Shown here: piece after piece, positions 40,677-52,600 of the stretch
How the letters are laid out: each line of letters begins with the position of its first letter
How positions within the stretch are numbered: position 1 is the stretch's first letter
DNA from: Aculops lycopersici
Taxonomy: Eukaryota; Arthropoda; Arachnida; Trombidiformes; Eriophyidae
NCBI GenBank assembly: GCA_015350385.1
Contig: WNKI01000004.1
Coordinates: forward strand, 2,891,187 to 2,955,186
Length of the DNA: 64,000 nucleotides
Direction of reading: 5' to 3'
Translations under genes and position numbers: made by a program
Notes under the pieces: generated by a model
The model's input: the letters and a program-made list of their open reading frames with translations, nothing else
Told to the model about the DNA's origin: nothing
The model's database searches: none

Positions 40677-43115
40677 CTAATTTGGCGTGACTGCCACACT
40701 CTCAACCTTGTTACCATTTTTGTCCAATTCTACGTCCGTCTTCGTTTTCAGCTCGTCAGTATTTGTCTTGGTTGGTGTACGGTTCTTTTCTACAATTATC
40801 TCAGTCTCAATTGCACCTAACCCTTCTTGTACTTGGGCTTCGTCTGACAAATTCTGATTTGGTGCAAATGATACCTCGTTGTTGTTATTCTCGTCACTGG
40901 TATAATTATTATTGTTGTTGTTGTTCTCATCGGCCTCAATTTCTAGCTTATCTTCGCTGACCACCTGTAGCTTGTCACTAGATGGAGGCGTTAACACTTC
41001 GCCATCGCGTCCGATATGATCACAAAATCCATCAAGAGCCAGGTGCTGGCAATCCAAAGAGGGGTAAGTGGGTGATGCAGTGTAAGTGGTGGCCGAGTTT
41101 GATCTTGACAACCTGGACTCACGTCTGGCAGGTAGGGTCTTGCTGAATAACATTTTCATTCCATCCATCAGTTTGTTGGGCAAATGATCGTAGAACATAC
41201 CCTCACCAATGACTATCCTATCGTACAAAGTATTGTCATTCCATATTGCTTGATATATTGGCTCTTTAAATAACCTTCGGGCCGTTGATTTGAAGTTGTG
41301 ATTTTTGACTATATGTATAAGTCTACCGGGAACATATAAAACTTGAGGTTGCACTTGAAAGGGAATCTTGCATCCGCTATAGTCGAATGAACGGCCTCGA
41401 GTTCCGTAGAGTACATTTAGTGATTTTTCTGGGTCATAATCAACTTGATTTTTACCGAGACAGCACCAAGAGGGACAAACAGCCTTCGCGAGAATCTTAC
41501 CCGAGGACACCTGTGAGCTCTTCTGACTTAGTAGAACATAATACCTAAGCCGCTCTAGTTGGGCTATACCGAGACGAGGCACACAATCGTGACCCAAAAA
41601 GATGCCAGTTGCAAATTGTTTTGTATACTCCACTGCTGGTAAGCTTAAAATTCCACCCGGCGGCGCGTAGAGGTAGGCCTTTAGAGTTGGGTATTGAGGT
41701 CTCAATAGAATGCCCAATATGGCCGCAGCACCCGCACCAAGCGAGTGACCGCATAGTATAAGTGTGTAGTCTTTGCTTCCTAAATCAGGCCTGCAATTGA
41801 ATGCTCGATCTAGTATGTGTTCTTTGAGTAGTTTTGTTCTAACATGACAAGCGGCTCGCGTAATTCCACGATGGCATAACCAATCATCGGGGCAGTTCTC
41901 AATTGGCAGCTTGTCTGTTTGACCGTTTAAGTCTGTAATCATATCGGATAGACTCATGGAACCTCTAAGCGCCACAACAATTGTCTGCTTTGAATGGTCA
42001 GCGGCAACCAGGAACGGAACCACGTGCACATTTACCTTGTATGAAACATAGATTATCTCGTAATTGTGTGAAGCCAGACGCCGCTCTGCCGAGGCCATGT
42101 TGCAACCGCAACAATTATCATCCAATATGATTGGCGCGTCGCAATCGCCGCTAAGCTCACCTGGCTTGTATGTTGTCCCTACCCCTACTTCCGGTTTAGT
42201 GGTATTTTCCACATCACCCGGTCGACTATTGCGGTTGTTGTTCTTGTTATTGTCTTCAGTCCTATCTGCAACGACTATCGTTGCGTCTAGCGCCGGATTC
42301 TTGTCACCAGTTCTCTCTTCTTGCTTCTTATTCTTCTCCTCATCTTTGGTCTTCTTCGTTGTCTTGACTTTCTCATCTATCGATGCTCTAACTTTTGGCT
42401 TCTTGCTCCAACCCGAACAACAAGGTGATATCCTCAAGTATGGGTAAATGCAGCACAACATGCAAGGATCATCAATCACTTGCATGGGCCAACCAAAGAT
42501 GGCGAGACTATAGTTCATGTAATAAATTAAATCATTAATCAAATGGGAGTCCTCTGCTGTTGATATGTCTAAGAACTTGGTTTGGTCTGTGATTGGGACG
42601 GAGGATAGATATGATTCAACTCCCAATTCTTTGTTACTCACTATCCATTGACGTTGAGCATCCTGATACTTGGATAGGAGCACAAAGCCAGCCGCTATGT
42701 CTTTGGAGGGAACATCGAGATCAGCATATAAATCGGCAAATATACTAGCCACATCCGCAATGGAATCCTTGTTCTTCTTGTAACCTAAACAACAGAAGAA
42801 TATCTTCAATCTTCGGATCCATTTCTTGTGATACTTGGACGACTTGGCCCGTTTAGTCATTTCAACTATTTCCGCTTCAAGCTCTGGATGCCTAGTGGTG
42901 ACGGCGCCGACGCTGCTGCGGCCGAGACAATTGTTGATTTTGTTGTTGCCGATAGTCTGTGCAACTAAAGCAGAGAGATTTAGTTCTTGGTCTCGGGGAG
43001 TTGCTGGTTGTTTCTGTGTTGGTTGCTTATGATGATTGTTATAATGTTGCTTATGATGATTGACAGCGACCGCGCTGGTTACTGACTCACCACCTGGAAG
43101 GATTTTGATGGTCAT
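40677..43115 (-). CDS. sn-1-specific diacylglycerol lipase (DAGL alpha/beta family) without N-terminal membrane module
   Basis: DAG lipases release 2-arachidonoylglycerol from diacylglycerol at membranes. Of 812 residues, about 95-620 match the family: WIRRLKIFFCCLG (human SWSRRLKVFLCC), ASIFADLYADLDVPSKDIAAGFVLL, DNCCGCN, VVALRGSMSLSDMITDLNG, and the lipase elbow GHSLGAG with Ser458. The catalytic Asp510 (LGHDCVPRLG) and His601 (GRLIHIVKNH) keep the family spacing Ser to Asp of 52. Residues about 225-330 are a Lys/Glu/Asn-rich insert before DNCCGCN. The 90 N-terminal residues are polar and His/Gln-rich; the four transmembrane helices that precede WxRRLK in animal DAGLs are absent. A CCAG at about codon 8 could be a splice acceptor, so upstream exons are possible, but I found none. 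The C-terminal tail is disordered and acidic. Confidence 0.9.
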   Translation of the reverse strand: MTIKILPGGESVTSAVAVNHHKQHYNNHHKQPTQKQPATPRDQELNLSALVAQTIGNNKINNCLGRSSVGAVTTRHPELEAEIVEMTKRAKSSKYHKKWIRRLKIFFCCLGYKKNKDSIADVASIFADLYADLDVPSKDIAAGFVLLSKYQDAQRQWIVSNKELGVESYLSSVPITDQTKFLDISTAEDSHLINDLIYYMNYSLAIFGWPMQVIDDPCMLCCIYPYLRISPCCSGWSKKPKVRASIDEKVKTTKKTKDEEKNKKQEERTGDKNPALDATIVVADRTEDNNKNNNRNSRPGDVENTTKPEVGVGTTYKPGELSGDCDAPIILDDNCCGCNMASAERRLASHNYEIIYVSYKVNVHVVPFLVAADHSKQTIVVALRGSMSLSDMITDLNGQTDKLPIENCPDDWLCHRGITRAACHVRTKLLKEHILDRAFNCRPDLGSKDYTLILCGHSLGAGAAAILGILLRPQYPTLKAYLYAPPGGILSLPAVEYTKQFATGIFLGHDCVPRLGIAQLERLRYYVLLSQKSSQVSSGKILAKAVCPSWCCLGKNQVDYDPEKSLNVLYGTRGRSFDYSGCKIPFQVQPQVLYVPGRLIHIVKNHNFKSTARRLFKEPIYQAIWNDNTLYDRIVIGEGMFYDHLPNKLMDGMKMLFSKTLPARRESRLSRSNSATTYTASPTYPSLDCQHLALDGFCDHIGRDGEVLTPPSSDKLQVVSEDKLEIEADENNNNNNNYTSDENNNNEVSFAPNQNLSDEAQVQEGLGAIETEIIVEKNRTPTKTNTDELKTKTDVELDKNGNKVESVAVTPN

Positions 43116-46100
43116 TTTGATGTTTGTTAACGATTGTTGAGTGTTGGTTGATGCACAATCGTATTGTTAGTGTGGCGGTTGATTGTAGTTGCAATTGGAG
43201 ATTGTTGTCAAGAAAGTCAGTCAGATTGTTAGTGGTTGTTTGTTGTAATGTGAATATTATCTTGCTTACTAGCTAGCTAACTCAGTCCGAAGATTAGACA
43301 AGCATGGTGATTGTAGCCGTGAAGCGTTTGTTTGACCAACAAAACGGAAGCTGATGATCGGTTCGCGCACGCTTCACGTTTAGAAACGTAGAGCTAATAA
43401 CTAAGATATTCTGTCGAATGTGGCTAACTTGAAGGGGCAGCCAAGCCTACTAATCTAATCTATCGTGTGCACTTGAAATTAAACTGATAGCAATATCAAT
43501 AACGAGTACTATCAAACCAATAGTACGACTAGAGTCACGTAAGTTGTAATATTTCTACCGATATTGGTATTATTGCCGATATTGGTCTGACCTTGGTAGT
43601 CTTGTGATCTATCTTCAACCTAAACACACGCACAATATAATAGTTTCGCTCAACACAACTAAATTCTGAACTACTCTTCTTTTTTCCCTAAACTTTGTTA
43701 CTCTCCCAATACACCAGACCACTCAACTGTCCTATTATTATATCATACACTCAGGTATCACGCAGATGAGGTGAGTTATTCTTCTTTGAATTTGTGTGAG
43801 AAATGGTGGCAAATTGTGGTAGTTGCAGTTGCGAAACATAAATTTGACTTCTGCTTTGTAACCAACTCTTCGGTCAGCATAGCAACAGAAACAATAACTA
43901 CAACGACCGATAACAATGGCAGTAGCGTTCCTAACAGGTAGTTGCTCTAGAAAAAGGCAACTTGCTGATAACTGCCGGGTCAACACAAGTACAAGACCCC
44001 GGTGGCTTCGTCACTGTGACGGTCAGTACCTCTAGCTCGCTCAAAATGTGCAAGTGAATGTGATTAGCTTGGAAAAAGTGTCTTGGTGAGCGCAAGCGGC
44101 CACTTCACTAGGACCGAATGCAAACCGCTACGCTTGGGCGTTCAAGCGAAACAACTTCAACAACCAAAAGTATTCAGATCACTGGGCCAGTAAGCTGGCT
44201 GGCTAATTGAGTTTACGATTTCTTTCTTCGCCTCGCCTTTTCAATAAGACGGATACTATGAATGTATATCTCCCTCTACTTCTAACTCTCTTCGATGCTC
44301 AAGTTTGAATATATTTGTTGTTTTGATGTATGGATGCTGCAACTACTTCTGCTTGCAAGTTTCTACCTTGACAACTTCGGAAATAAGAGTTTCCCATTCA
44401 GTGACAAGTGTACAGGGAGAAGAGAATCTTCAGGATGCAAGTGTCTCCTCTGGATGCATGCAATCATATTTAGGCTCAAATTCAAATAACAATGCTTATC
44501 TATTGTTGTTTTTTGTCGGCTCAACTTTAAACGCCGTAATTGTCGCTAATAAAAAAACTTAGCTCCTAGAAGCTTAGTTATCTATTCCAACTCACAGCAT
44601 GGCCACTTATCACTCAAATATCATCTTCGCCTCTTGTGACGACGACGACGACCACGACCACGACCACCACCACCACGACCACCAACACCACTCGTCACAA
44701 CAATGAGAAAATTCACAACAACAACAACAACAACAACAACACAAATGCAGAAACTCTGCTTGTTCAAGACAACGACGATGAGATCCGTTGATTGAGTTTG
44801 TTGGTGCAACCACTTGTAGAGGCTCTCTTCTATGTCTATGCTTATCTCCCCCTGACACTTGTTGTCGGTTATTCTACTTGCGCGTGGTCTATGTTGCGTG
44901 TTTGTTCAAAATCGATTAGTTGGCCCGACGCTTGCATTGGCGTTTGAGTTGTTTGTCCATTTGGAATGACATTTGACGCCGAGTGCTCATCTGTCTTGCC
45001 ACAAAGTTTGCCAACACCTCGAGGCTCGGCTATCATAGTACTCAGCGGCACTACCAACCGCCGCCAGAACGATCACCACCAATACCACTGTGGCGGCAAC
45101 ATCTGCGGCCGTTAAACTGCGCCAGGTCAACGAGGCAGCTGCCTTGCTAGAAGTGATTGTTGAACTATTGAACAATCGTCTTCTTGGCGTCTGGTTGCTC
45201 AAGCTTCTCGCCCTGAAAGATGATAACGAGCTACTCGGGCCAGAGGGGAAATAACCGAGTGCTTGAGATGTTTTGCGACGATAAACTTACTGAAAGCGGA
45301 TGTTAAAGGGGGTTGGCCGATCGCTGCTGCTGATGGCACTAGCATCACCACTATCATGTGTAGGTGCGAGATGGTCTTGTCGCTTAAATTACTAGTATTT
45401 AGTCTTCGGATTCACTCCTCTTTGTGTGTGCGGCTGATTCGAGGGCTAATTGAATGATTGAATTTGCACTGGGGTCTTTGGACAACTTGTTGTTCCTGTG
45501 TATGTTGATGGCTTCTCTAGCTCTCAACGAGTTCTTGCTAAATGTTGTATTCACTTGTAAAAGGCAACGTTTCCAATTCAATCCAAATGAACTCGCACAT
45601 TCACTGACTCTCTTATGTGTAAGGCAATCCTCAGTTCTAAGGATGAATGAAATCACCTGGCTCGAATAAATCCTCAGGAGATTAAACTCGAATTCTCCAA
45701 TCTATGCTTTCTTTGATTAGTTTTCCGGTTTTACCCCAATAAAGTTTGCTTCCAGCTCTGGGCATGCAATTGGTCTCGCTACCGTCATAAAGATTACATA
45801 AAGTAGTTGCAAAAACTTCCAGCGAACAGATAAAAGACTTCACTCAACTCCCTTTCTGCTCGCTCTTTGACTCATTCATTCATAATTCTAAGGTTAAGTA
45901 AAACTAACGTAGATACATTGGCAGTTCACCTGATTTGCTCGCTTGCTCGCTCGCTCACTCAGCTAGCATTTGTTATGTTTGTCTAACCAACACTCGCCTG
46001 AGCCTCATGATTATCTCGCCGCCCAAGCAAAACGAAATTGAGAAAGTTCGATGGGCAAAAAGGAAGCCAAGAGCTTGCGAGCCAGTCGCTGTGAGTTGCA

Positions 46101-48861
46101 CGTTACCGCCAATTCGATCACTGACAAGCTTGCCAGACTTACACAAGCCTGCCAAACGTACACAAGCTTGATGCAACACCACCACTGCCAAAGACACGGC
46201 TACAAACGGCAACCAAGTAAAGCTTGCATTGAACAGGCGGCAACATCAATGGCAACAAGAAATTAACGATCTAGCCAGCGAGCTAGTGACCAAAGTTAAA
46301 GCAAACACGTCTGCAACTATGAACCCCCATCTTCATCATAAACAACAACAACAACAGGTAATGTATTAGCGACGACGACTTCGTCGTTTTGGGCCAAACG
46401 GTGATCTTTGTTCGGCTTCGGCCATTGTGCTTATCATACTATATAACACCGGTCAAGCTAACTGCCAACTGATCATGTGGTCAGCATTCGAATAATACAA
46501 GATGAGAGAGGATAAGTTCAGAGATACTTACAGTTTTAGTTTTGATTGCTGATGAGTAACTACCAAATGTTCAATTTGATCTAGCTGATTAAGTTAGTCG
46601 GCAATCCGGGATTAGAAATGTTACCTTGAAAGTTTAGCTGGTCAGTCTGTCATCACAGCCGTTTGTTGTTTTCTTTGGTATTGTATAAGCGATTGTGCAA
46701 TGGAAAGTTGTAAATTATTCTCAACCATTCGTGCTTTTGAAATTGACCAACACTAATAGCGGCGCAGCCTACCTGCCGTCTAGTGATATTTTTGTCGTCT
46801 AGTCTGTTGAGATGTATATCTATTGAGTTATTTCAGGTGTTTGTACTAGTTGTTTTGGTGCTCGTGTGGTTGTGTGCTTGAAGTTACTCATTCAGTTTTG
46901 TTGCTGGTCCATTTAAATTCAATGTTCTAATTGTAGCTACAAGTTTGCTAGCTGGATAATTTTCTTACATGGAATCTTACCCTTCTTTCCATCGAGCGAA
47001 TGGTCAGTGGCTCGATGGTTAACAGTGCCCAGTGTTCTTGTAAATTGGTGTCTAGTACGCAATAGCGGAATTAGCTTTCTTTTCTGACCAACATAACAAC
47101 TCGGTTCGTTCTGAGAGACGGAGAAAGAGTTGGCTGCGCCTTTCCTATCGGATTTGAAACAGAGTTTTGCTCTAACTCACTTACTAGGATACCAGTCAAG
47201 ACCAAGGAGTACGTTCGTCCAGTTAGTTAGCCTAACGGCTTGTTCTAGTAACATTAAGCTTCGGGTCAGGGTTTCGCGGTCAAGTTTGATGAGCCCAATT
47301 GACTGAATGCCGATCGGCTGCCGAGCGCACACCAAGCAGTCTCTTCGGTTGCCGGTTTGTGCCTAGGTGAGCCGCTCGCGAGAAAAAAAAGTAACTCGCT
47401 TACTATTTAAAGGCTTAAAACTGATAGCTAGCGGACGTCTACCACTACCACTACTGCTATCAGAGTTGCGGGCCGGTGGCGACTACGCTGCTGCTGTCGA
47501 CTCTGAGATAGCGAATAGGTAGATTCTTGCTCAATTAGATTCTTTTGGTCAGTTAGTTCGCAGTCTTTTAGTGTTACGCGCGCTGTTGGTCAGGCTCTGA
47601 GGGCATGATTTTATGCTTGGCCACCACTTTCAACGTCTTAGACTTCTTTTCCTTCTTCTTCTACTTCGTCGACGATGTTGTCGTTGTCGTACGTTATATT
47701 CCTCCTCATCTTAATAGCTTGTTATCGCATGTGTACTGTATCTAGTTTAGTCTTAGTCGGCGCTGCTTTGGAACCAGTCTCCCCTACTCCCTCCATTACT
47801 CCTTCCAATGGACTCCTTTACTTCCAGACTTTATGGGCTAGAGCTTGTATTCTATTTAGTGCTCTAACTCCCAGATATCTATCAGTTATCGAATCTGATA
47901 AATATAAATATATATATATAACTATTTGGGACAGAATAAAATCAGCAGTCTCCTCATTAAGTTGTCTTGAATGAGGAGATCTCCTAGATTAACAGTGTGT
48001 TAAAAGTGTTTTTTCTCTAGCAACCAGATTTGTCACCACAGGCCGATGAAAGAATCTATTTAGCGTAGAAATGTATATAATATAACGTCGAGTAAGTTTG
48101 TTGGGAGATGTTTGCATGAGTACCAAACTTTTTGAATTTTCGTATGAGGCATATATATTTGCGTACCTTCTCGACGTTGAAGACTTGCAGGGAACTAGGT
48201 GCAATTTCTTGGTTGCTATGGAATTTTTAAAGTCCTGGTCGTTTCTTTAGTCGTTTGAGGTGTTATTTGATTTATTTATGCTATGTTTTGGGATATAATA
48301 GTCGACATATAGATTTATACATGACACATAGACATGCTCAAGGCATTCACAAGGCGTTAGTTTGATCTAGATAAAGCAGACTTCGCAAACGCAATTCTGT
48401 CACTGAATCTTATCGCTAACGTTAGCACACGTGCTACCTTGTCAATCTAGATTTTCTCATTGCTCTTATACAGCGGCCCCAAAAAACCCACTCAAATGTT
48501 CGCTCGAGGAGAAAAAGTTCGCTCAGCGAACAGCTGATCGACTTCCGCACGTTCTCGGGCCCCAGTGGACTTTTTTCCTTATTTCCATTCCCACTGGCCA
48601 GAACAGAAGAAATTGATTTGCATATATTTGTCAAGGCGCCAATTATTCTTCTATCGATGTGTTATAAATATTCATGACGTTTTACGGTGATATAGTTTTA
48701 CTTGTTTTTACCTATGTTATCCAAAATTCAAAGAAAATTTGTTCAAAGCAAGCTTGAAAAATGGCAGTTCATGCAGCTTTTAAGTTAACTGATATCAAAT
48801 GCTTCTCCCTTGAGCAATAGTGTGGATGTCACCAACCTCCAGTCGGGATTCATTCACTTCC
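43116..48861. other. Long non-coding stretch upstream of the DAG lipase
   Basis: 5.7 kb without a supportable gene. It contains simple repeats near 44640-44744, CTCG runs near 45940, and an 11-base direct repeat CCGATATTGGT near 43560 and 43580. Frames up to about 100 codons occur but look non-coding. Upstream exons of the DAG lipase would be expected here or further right. Confidence 0.45.
44638..44744. repeat. GAC/CAC-rich run followed by CAA microsatellite
   Basis: A GAC then CAC trinucleotide-rich patch (about 44638-44690) and a (CAA)n run of eight to nine units (44715-44744). Confidence 0.75.
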
Positions 48862-49316
48862 TTATGCAAGAAGGTGGTCTCCCCTTAAGGCTGATGGATT
48901 TGTGGCGTTCAATCTCATCCTGATCTCCGAGGGCTCTTGCTTGAGTTGCTGATAGTAGGATGTAGTCGCGTAACACAGCATCAGGATGTTGCCCAAGACG
49001 ATGAGACCACCGAAAGCAACAAACATTGGACCTGTTGGATTGGAGAAGATGGAAAGTTAGGTTGTTGCTTGCTTACGTCAAACAAGCTTTGTAAGCTCGA
49101 ATACTTACCCATCACCGTCGCTAAACTTGTCCCCTCGTGGCGCTCATACTCGGGATCATATACTGGAGGCCCGAGTTCAATGTGGTCCAAGAGTAGCAAT
49201 ACAATTCCAAGAACTACCATAAGCAATCCAATTCCAATGAGTGAAACTGAGCAAAAAATGATGGGCTTGTAGTTTCCCGGATGCTTGACAGCCCGCGCCA
49301 AGCCATATCCGTCCAT
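48862..49316 (-). CDS. Small two-helix membrane protein of unknown function (125 aa)
   Basis: Exon 1 (49109-49316) starts MDGYGLARAVKHPGNYKP and exon 2 (48862-49031) ends at RGDHLLA. They join over a 77-bp intron with consensus GTAAGT and CAACAG sites in phase 1, rebuilding a Gly. There are two hydrophobic helices of about 25 residues: IIFCSVSLIGIGLLMVVLGI onward (about 20-44) and MFVAFGGLIVLGNILMLCYA (about 71-90). Between them is a short polar loop with GPPVYDPEYERHEG. The tail carries a possible N-glycosylation site, NAT. No signal peptide is needed. Family not recognised; the splice sites and helices make it a real gene. Confidence 0.65.
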
Positions 49317-49651
49317 GATGCTGAGTGTCTGGAGTCTCAAGATACTGAGAGTTAATATTTAAAATTTGAGGAAAAAAGATGTGCCAAGTCCTCTATTCAT
49401 CTCAAAATACTTGATCAGCTAAGCAAGTAGATGAAAGAGTTGAGTCAATGGATCTTACCCATCACCATATCGTAGGTGTACAAGACGAGGGTATAAGTTA
49501 ATGGGGCTTATCGCTCATGGTTTTAGATTACATGTGGATGAGTGAGACCTGTATCCAGTAGAAGTCGATGGCGAGAGAAAAAGTGATAACCCTATTGTTA
49601 AAATCAATTAATTTGTTAAACTCTAGCTACCAGTAGATTTATTATTATGAA
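49317..49651. other. Short intergenic region
   Basis: 335 bases holding the 5' end of the small membrane protein gene and the 3' UTR of the 1207-aa gene. Nothing else seen. Confidence 0.5.
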
Positions 49652-52600
49652 CTATTGCACGAAGCTTCTAACGTTTTGGTGATCCCTAGATACGCTAGCA
49701 TACAAATTATTGAGATTTGGGATTTTTGACGGCAGCGGTCGCCTGTTATTAGTAGCTCGAACATGACCACTATCATCGCTACTCTTATCAACAGAGGAGT
49801 TATTAGACGAGATTGCAGCTGAATGATTCGATGAGGATTCGGTTGAGCTACAATTTGACTCATTTGAGGATAAAAACGCGCTTGTCGGCGTCGATACTGG
49901 ACTAGAGGTCTGAGTAGGATGGCAGTCGATTGCTAATGCTCTTAAACGCTCCTCCACTGAACCATTTGGATTCATCGTATGCTGGTGATCGCTGCCATTA
50001 GGAATCTTCTGAATATGATCCGGTGGCCTAGGAATCATCATCATGATATTATCGTCATTTTTGGCAAAAGAGTTTTGGTCGACGTGACACAGATCATGGT
50101 GTAATCTACTATGAAATTTTGAGTTGGATTCGTAAGCCAAAGTCGACAGATGATCAAGGATCGACGAATGCGACTTGCAATCCTCGTCATCATCATCCCT
50201 ATTGACCATTAGCGACATGGATCCATCGTGTCTTGTCACGGAGTTTCGATTGGACCGGACGAGAGAGGTAGCTCTTGGTGTTGATCCGACGACACTTGTC
50301 ATCTGACTAAGGAACTCTTCGAGCTTCAACTGTTTAGGCGGCTCGGCGACAACCATGGAACAAATATCACCAAGCTTAACCGTGTTATCTAGTGGTACTC
50401 CTGTCGTCATTCGGTGACCCTCATTCATAATATTGGCGCAACTTGAAGTCGACTCATGGGATTGAGTTGGACAATCGATTTGTATCACCTGTTGTTGCTG
50501 TTGTGCTGTTTTCGGTGTCATCACTCTCGTCGCTGTGGTCGAAGTAGAAAAAGGTTGATCGATCGGAGAAGTTGATGGCATCCATTTGAGTTCAATGTGC
50601 TCCTCACCCTTAGAATGTCGAGGCGAGTGCCTCGGCTTGGTTCGCTGTTGTAAAAGCCTATTATATGAGTTGGAGGATTGGCTATTCAAATTAGCACTGG
50701 CGATGGAATCCGAATCGCAGCTTGAGAGTCGGTCTCCCGTTGGACTGCCGCCTCCTCCGTTGCCACTTGTCATCGTTGTGGCGGCAGTCGTCAAGGCAGC
50801 CACTTGACTCAGGTAGGCATTCAATCGGTTAGCTTGAACATCATTCGCATCGTCGATTACTCGCATCGTGCCACTGTTATTGCTGTTCGAATTGATACTC
50901 AAAGAAGCCTGGCGTTTGTGACTCGATTTGGAGCCGCGTCCTCCACAACTTGGTGTGGATACTGAGCTACTTTCGGCGAGTTCGAATTGTTGGATGCGCC
51001 AATTGGCCACTCGTTTGTGTCGAGCCGCCAAGTCGCCATACAAATGGGAGGTCGAGGATTGGAGCAACTTGTTACTGGACAAGTGACGATTTGTTGCTGA
51101 CACCTGGCGCATCAGCGACATTGAATCGGCGTAAGTGGAGTTTGCCGATGATTTGTTGTTGACATTCTGATTGCCACGACGTCTTGAGTTCGAATGGCTT
51201 CGGTAGTTTTGGTGGTACTGAGATCTGGCGCTTGGAGAAAGCGATAGCTCCCTCGGTTTGTGGTTGTAGTGCCGACGGTTATTGTGTCGACCGTGATGAC
51301 GACTAGAAAAGTGGTGTCGGTGGTGTTGACTACTGCGGCGAGAGAAGCTAGTGGACGAGTTGTACTCCTGATAAACTCTATGGTTATATTGCTGTTGCTG
51401 ATGCGATGATTTGGTTTTGCGACGCAGGGATCTAACAGGTGTGGCCCATGGAGCAAGCGCATCAAGTTGGTTGTCTAATGAGCTCTTGGATGAAAGTACG
51501 GAGTTAGATGGAGATGATGCAATGCTAACATTCGAAGAGGCCACATGGTAAACGCTCCTCAAGTGTCTCTTGCGCCTTCGCATCCTTTGACTTGATGCTC
51601 GTTTGATTGACCTAACAAACTCGAGCAAATTCAAGTTGAAATCAATCAGCAACCTTCTTTCTTTTTGTTCTATATTTGTTCCACTATTGAATGGCTGACA
51701 AGGTGAATGCTCTAGTTCTTGGTCCTCATTAGATTCGAGCTTAAATACATGGACTGTGACCAAGGTGCTGATTAGCGCCGAGCTCAATTGTTTGTACAGC
51801 AACCATTCTGCTTGTGATAAGCTTTGCATTGAGGCAACTTGGTGATGATGCTTCAGGTTTTTCCTTTCATTAATTGTTCCGATAGTGCTCTCTGATTGCT
51901 GCAGAGTTTCTGGTTTAGATAAACTTGGACTTGACATAACTAGGGCTTGGAGGTAGATCTTTTGTTTCTCCAAATAAGCTAAAGCTTGGCCCCCGAAAAT
52001 CGATTCAAAAATTCTTTGCAGCTCCGTAAATTGTGGATCAAAGTCTATAAAGCTCATCTTGTTGCTGAATAACCCTCCATTAATCTTTCTCTTGAGCTTC
52101 AAACCGACGACAAGCATATTATTAGACTTTTTGACATCCTGAATTTGGAACTTGACTTTATCTAAAACACTTAGAGCCTCAGGTAAAGTTGCACAATCGC
52201 AGGTCACATTACTCGTGGTGTCAAATAGATTCGCTGAAGACTTTCCAATTTGAGCTAGCAGATCGACGATGGACAAAACGTTGCCGATTTCGCCTTCTAT
52301 GTTGCCACTTGAGGATACTAAGCTAGCGCTTAGCTCAATCGACTGGCCATCACAACGCGAGCTCGTGGTTGCAAGACCGTAGGCATAATTTAATGAATGC
52401 TCAATGAGCTTGATTATGTAATCAAATCTGAAGCTCGATTTCTCCGAAGTGATATCCGTTTGCTTAAATGACTCGCAAATAATACTATTTTCACTGGCCA
52501 CATTCAGTAGACAAACGTCCTGCGAGTCTAGCACAAAAGACTCGATCAAATCATTAACTTTATCAATTAGTTTACCGTTACTCAACTGTGCTGCCATTTG

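Noticed and set aside
44987..45202. Minus-strand frame with a hydrophobic segment (AADVAATVVLVVIVLAAVGS) that might be a missing DAG lipase membrane helix
   Set aside because: No matching second to fourth helices nearby, only a weak donor site after it, and no similarity to the DAGL N-terminus beyond hydrophobicity.
47675..47974. 99-codon plus-strand frame with a signal-peptide-like start
   Set aside because: The C-terminal part comes from an AT microsatellite-like stretch and there is no cysteine pattern, repeat or splice support.
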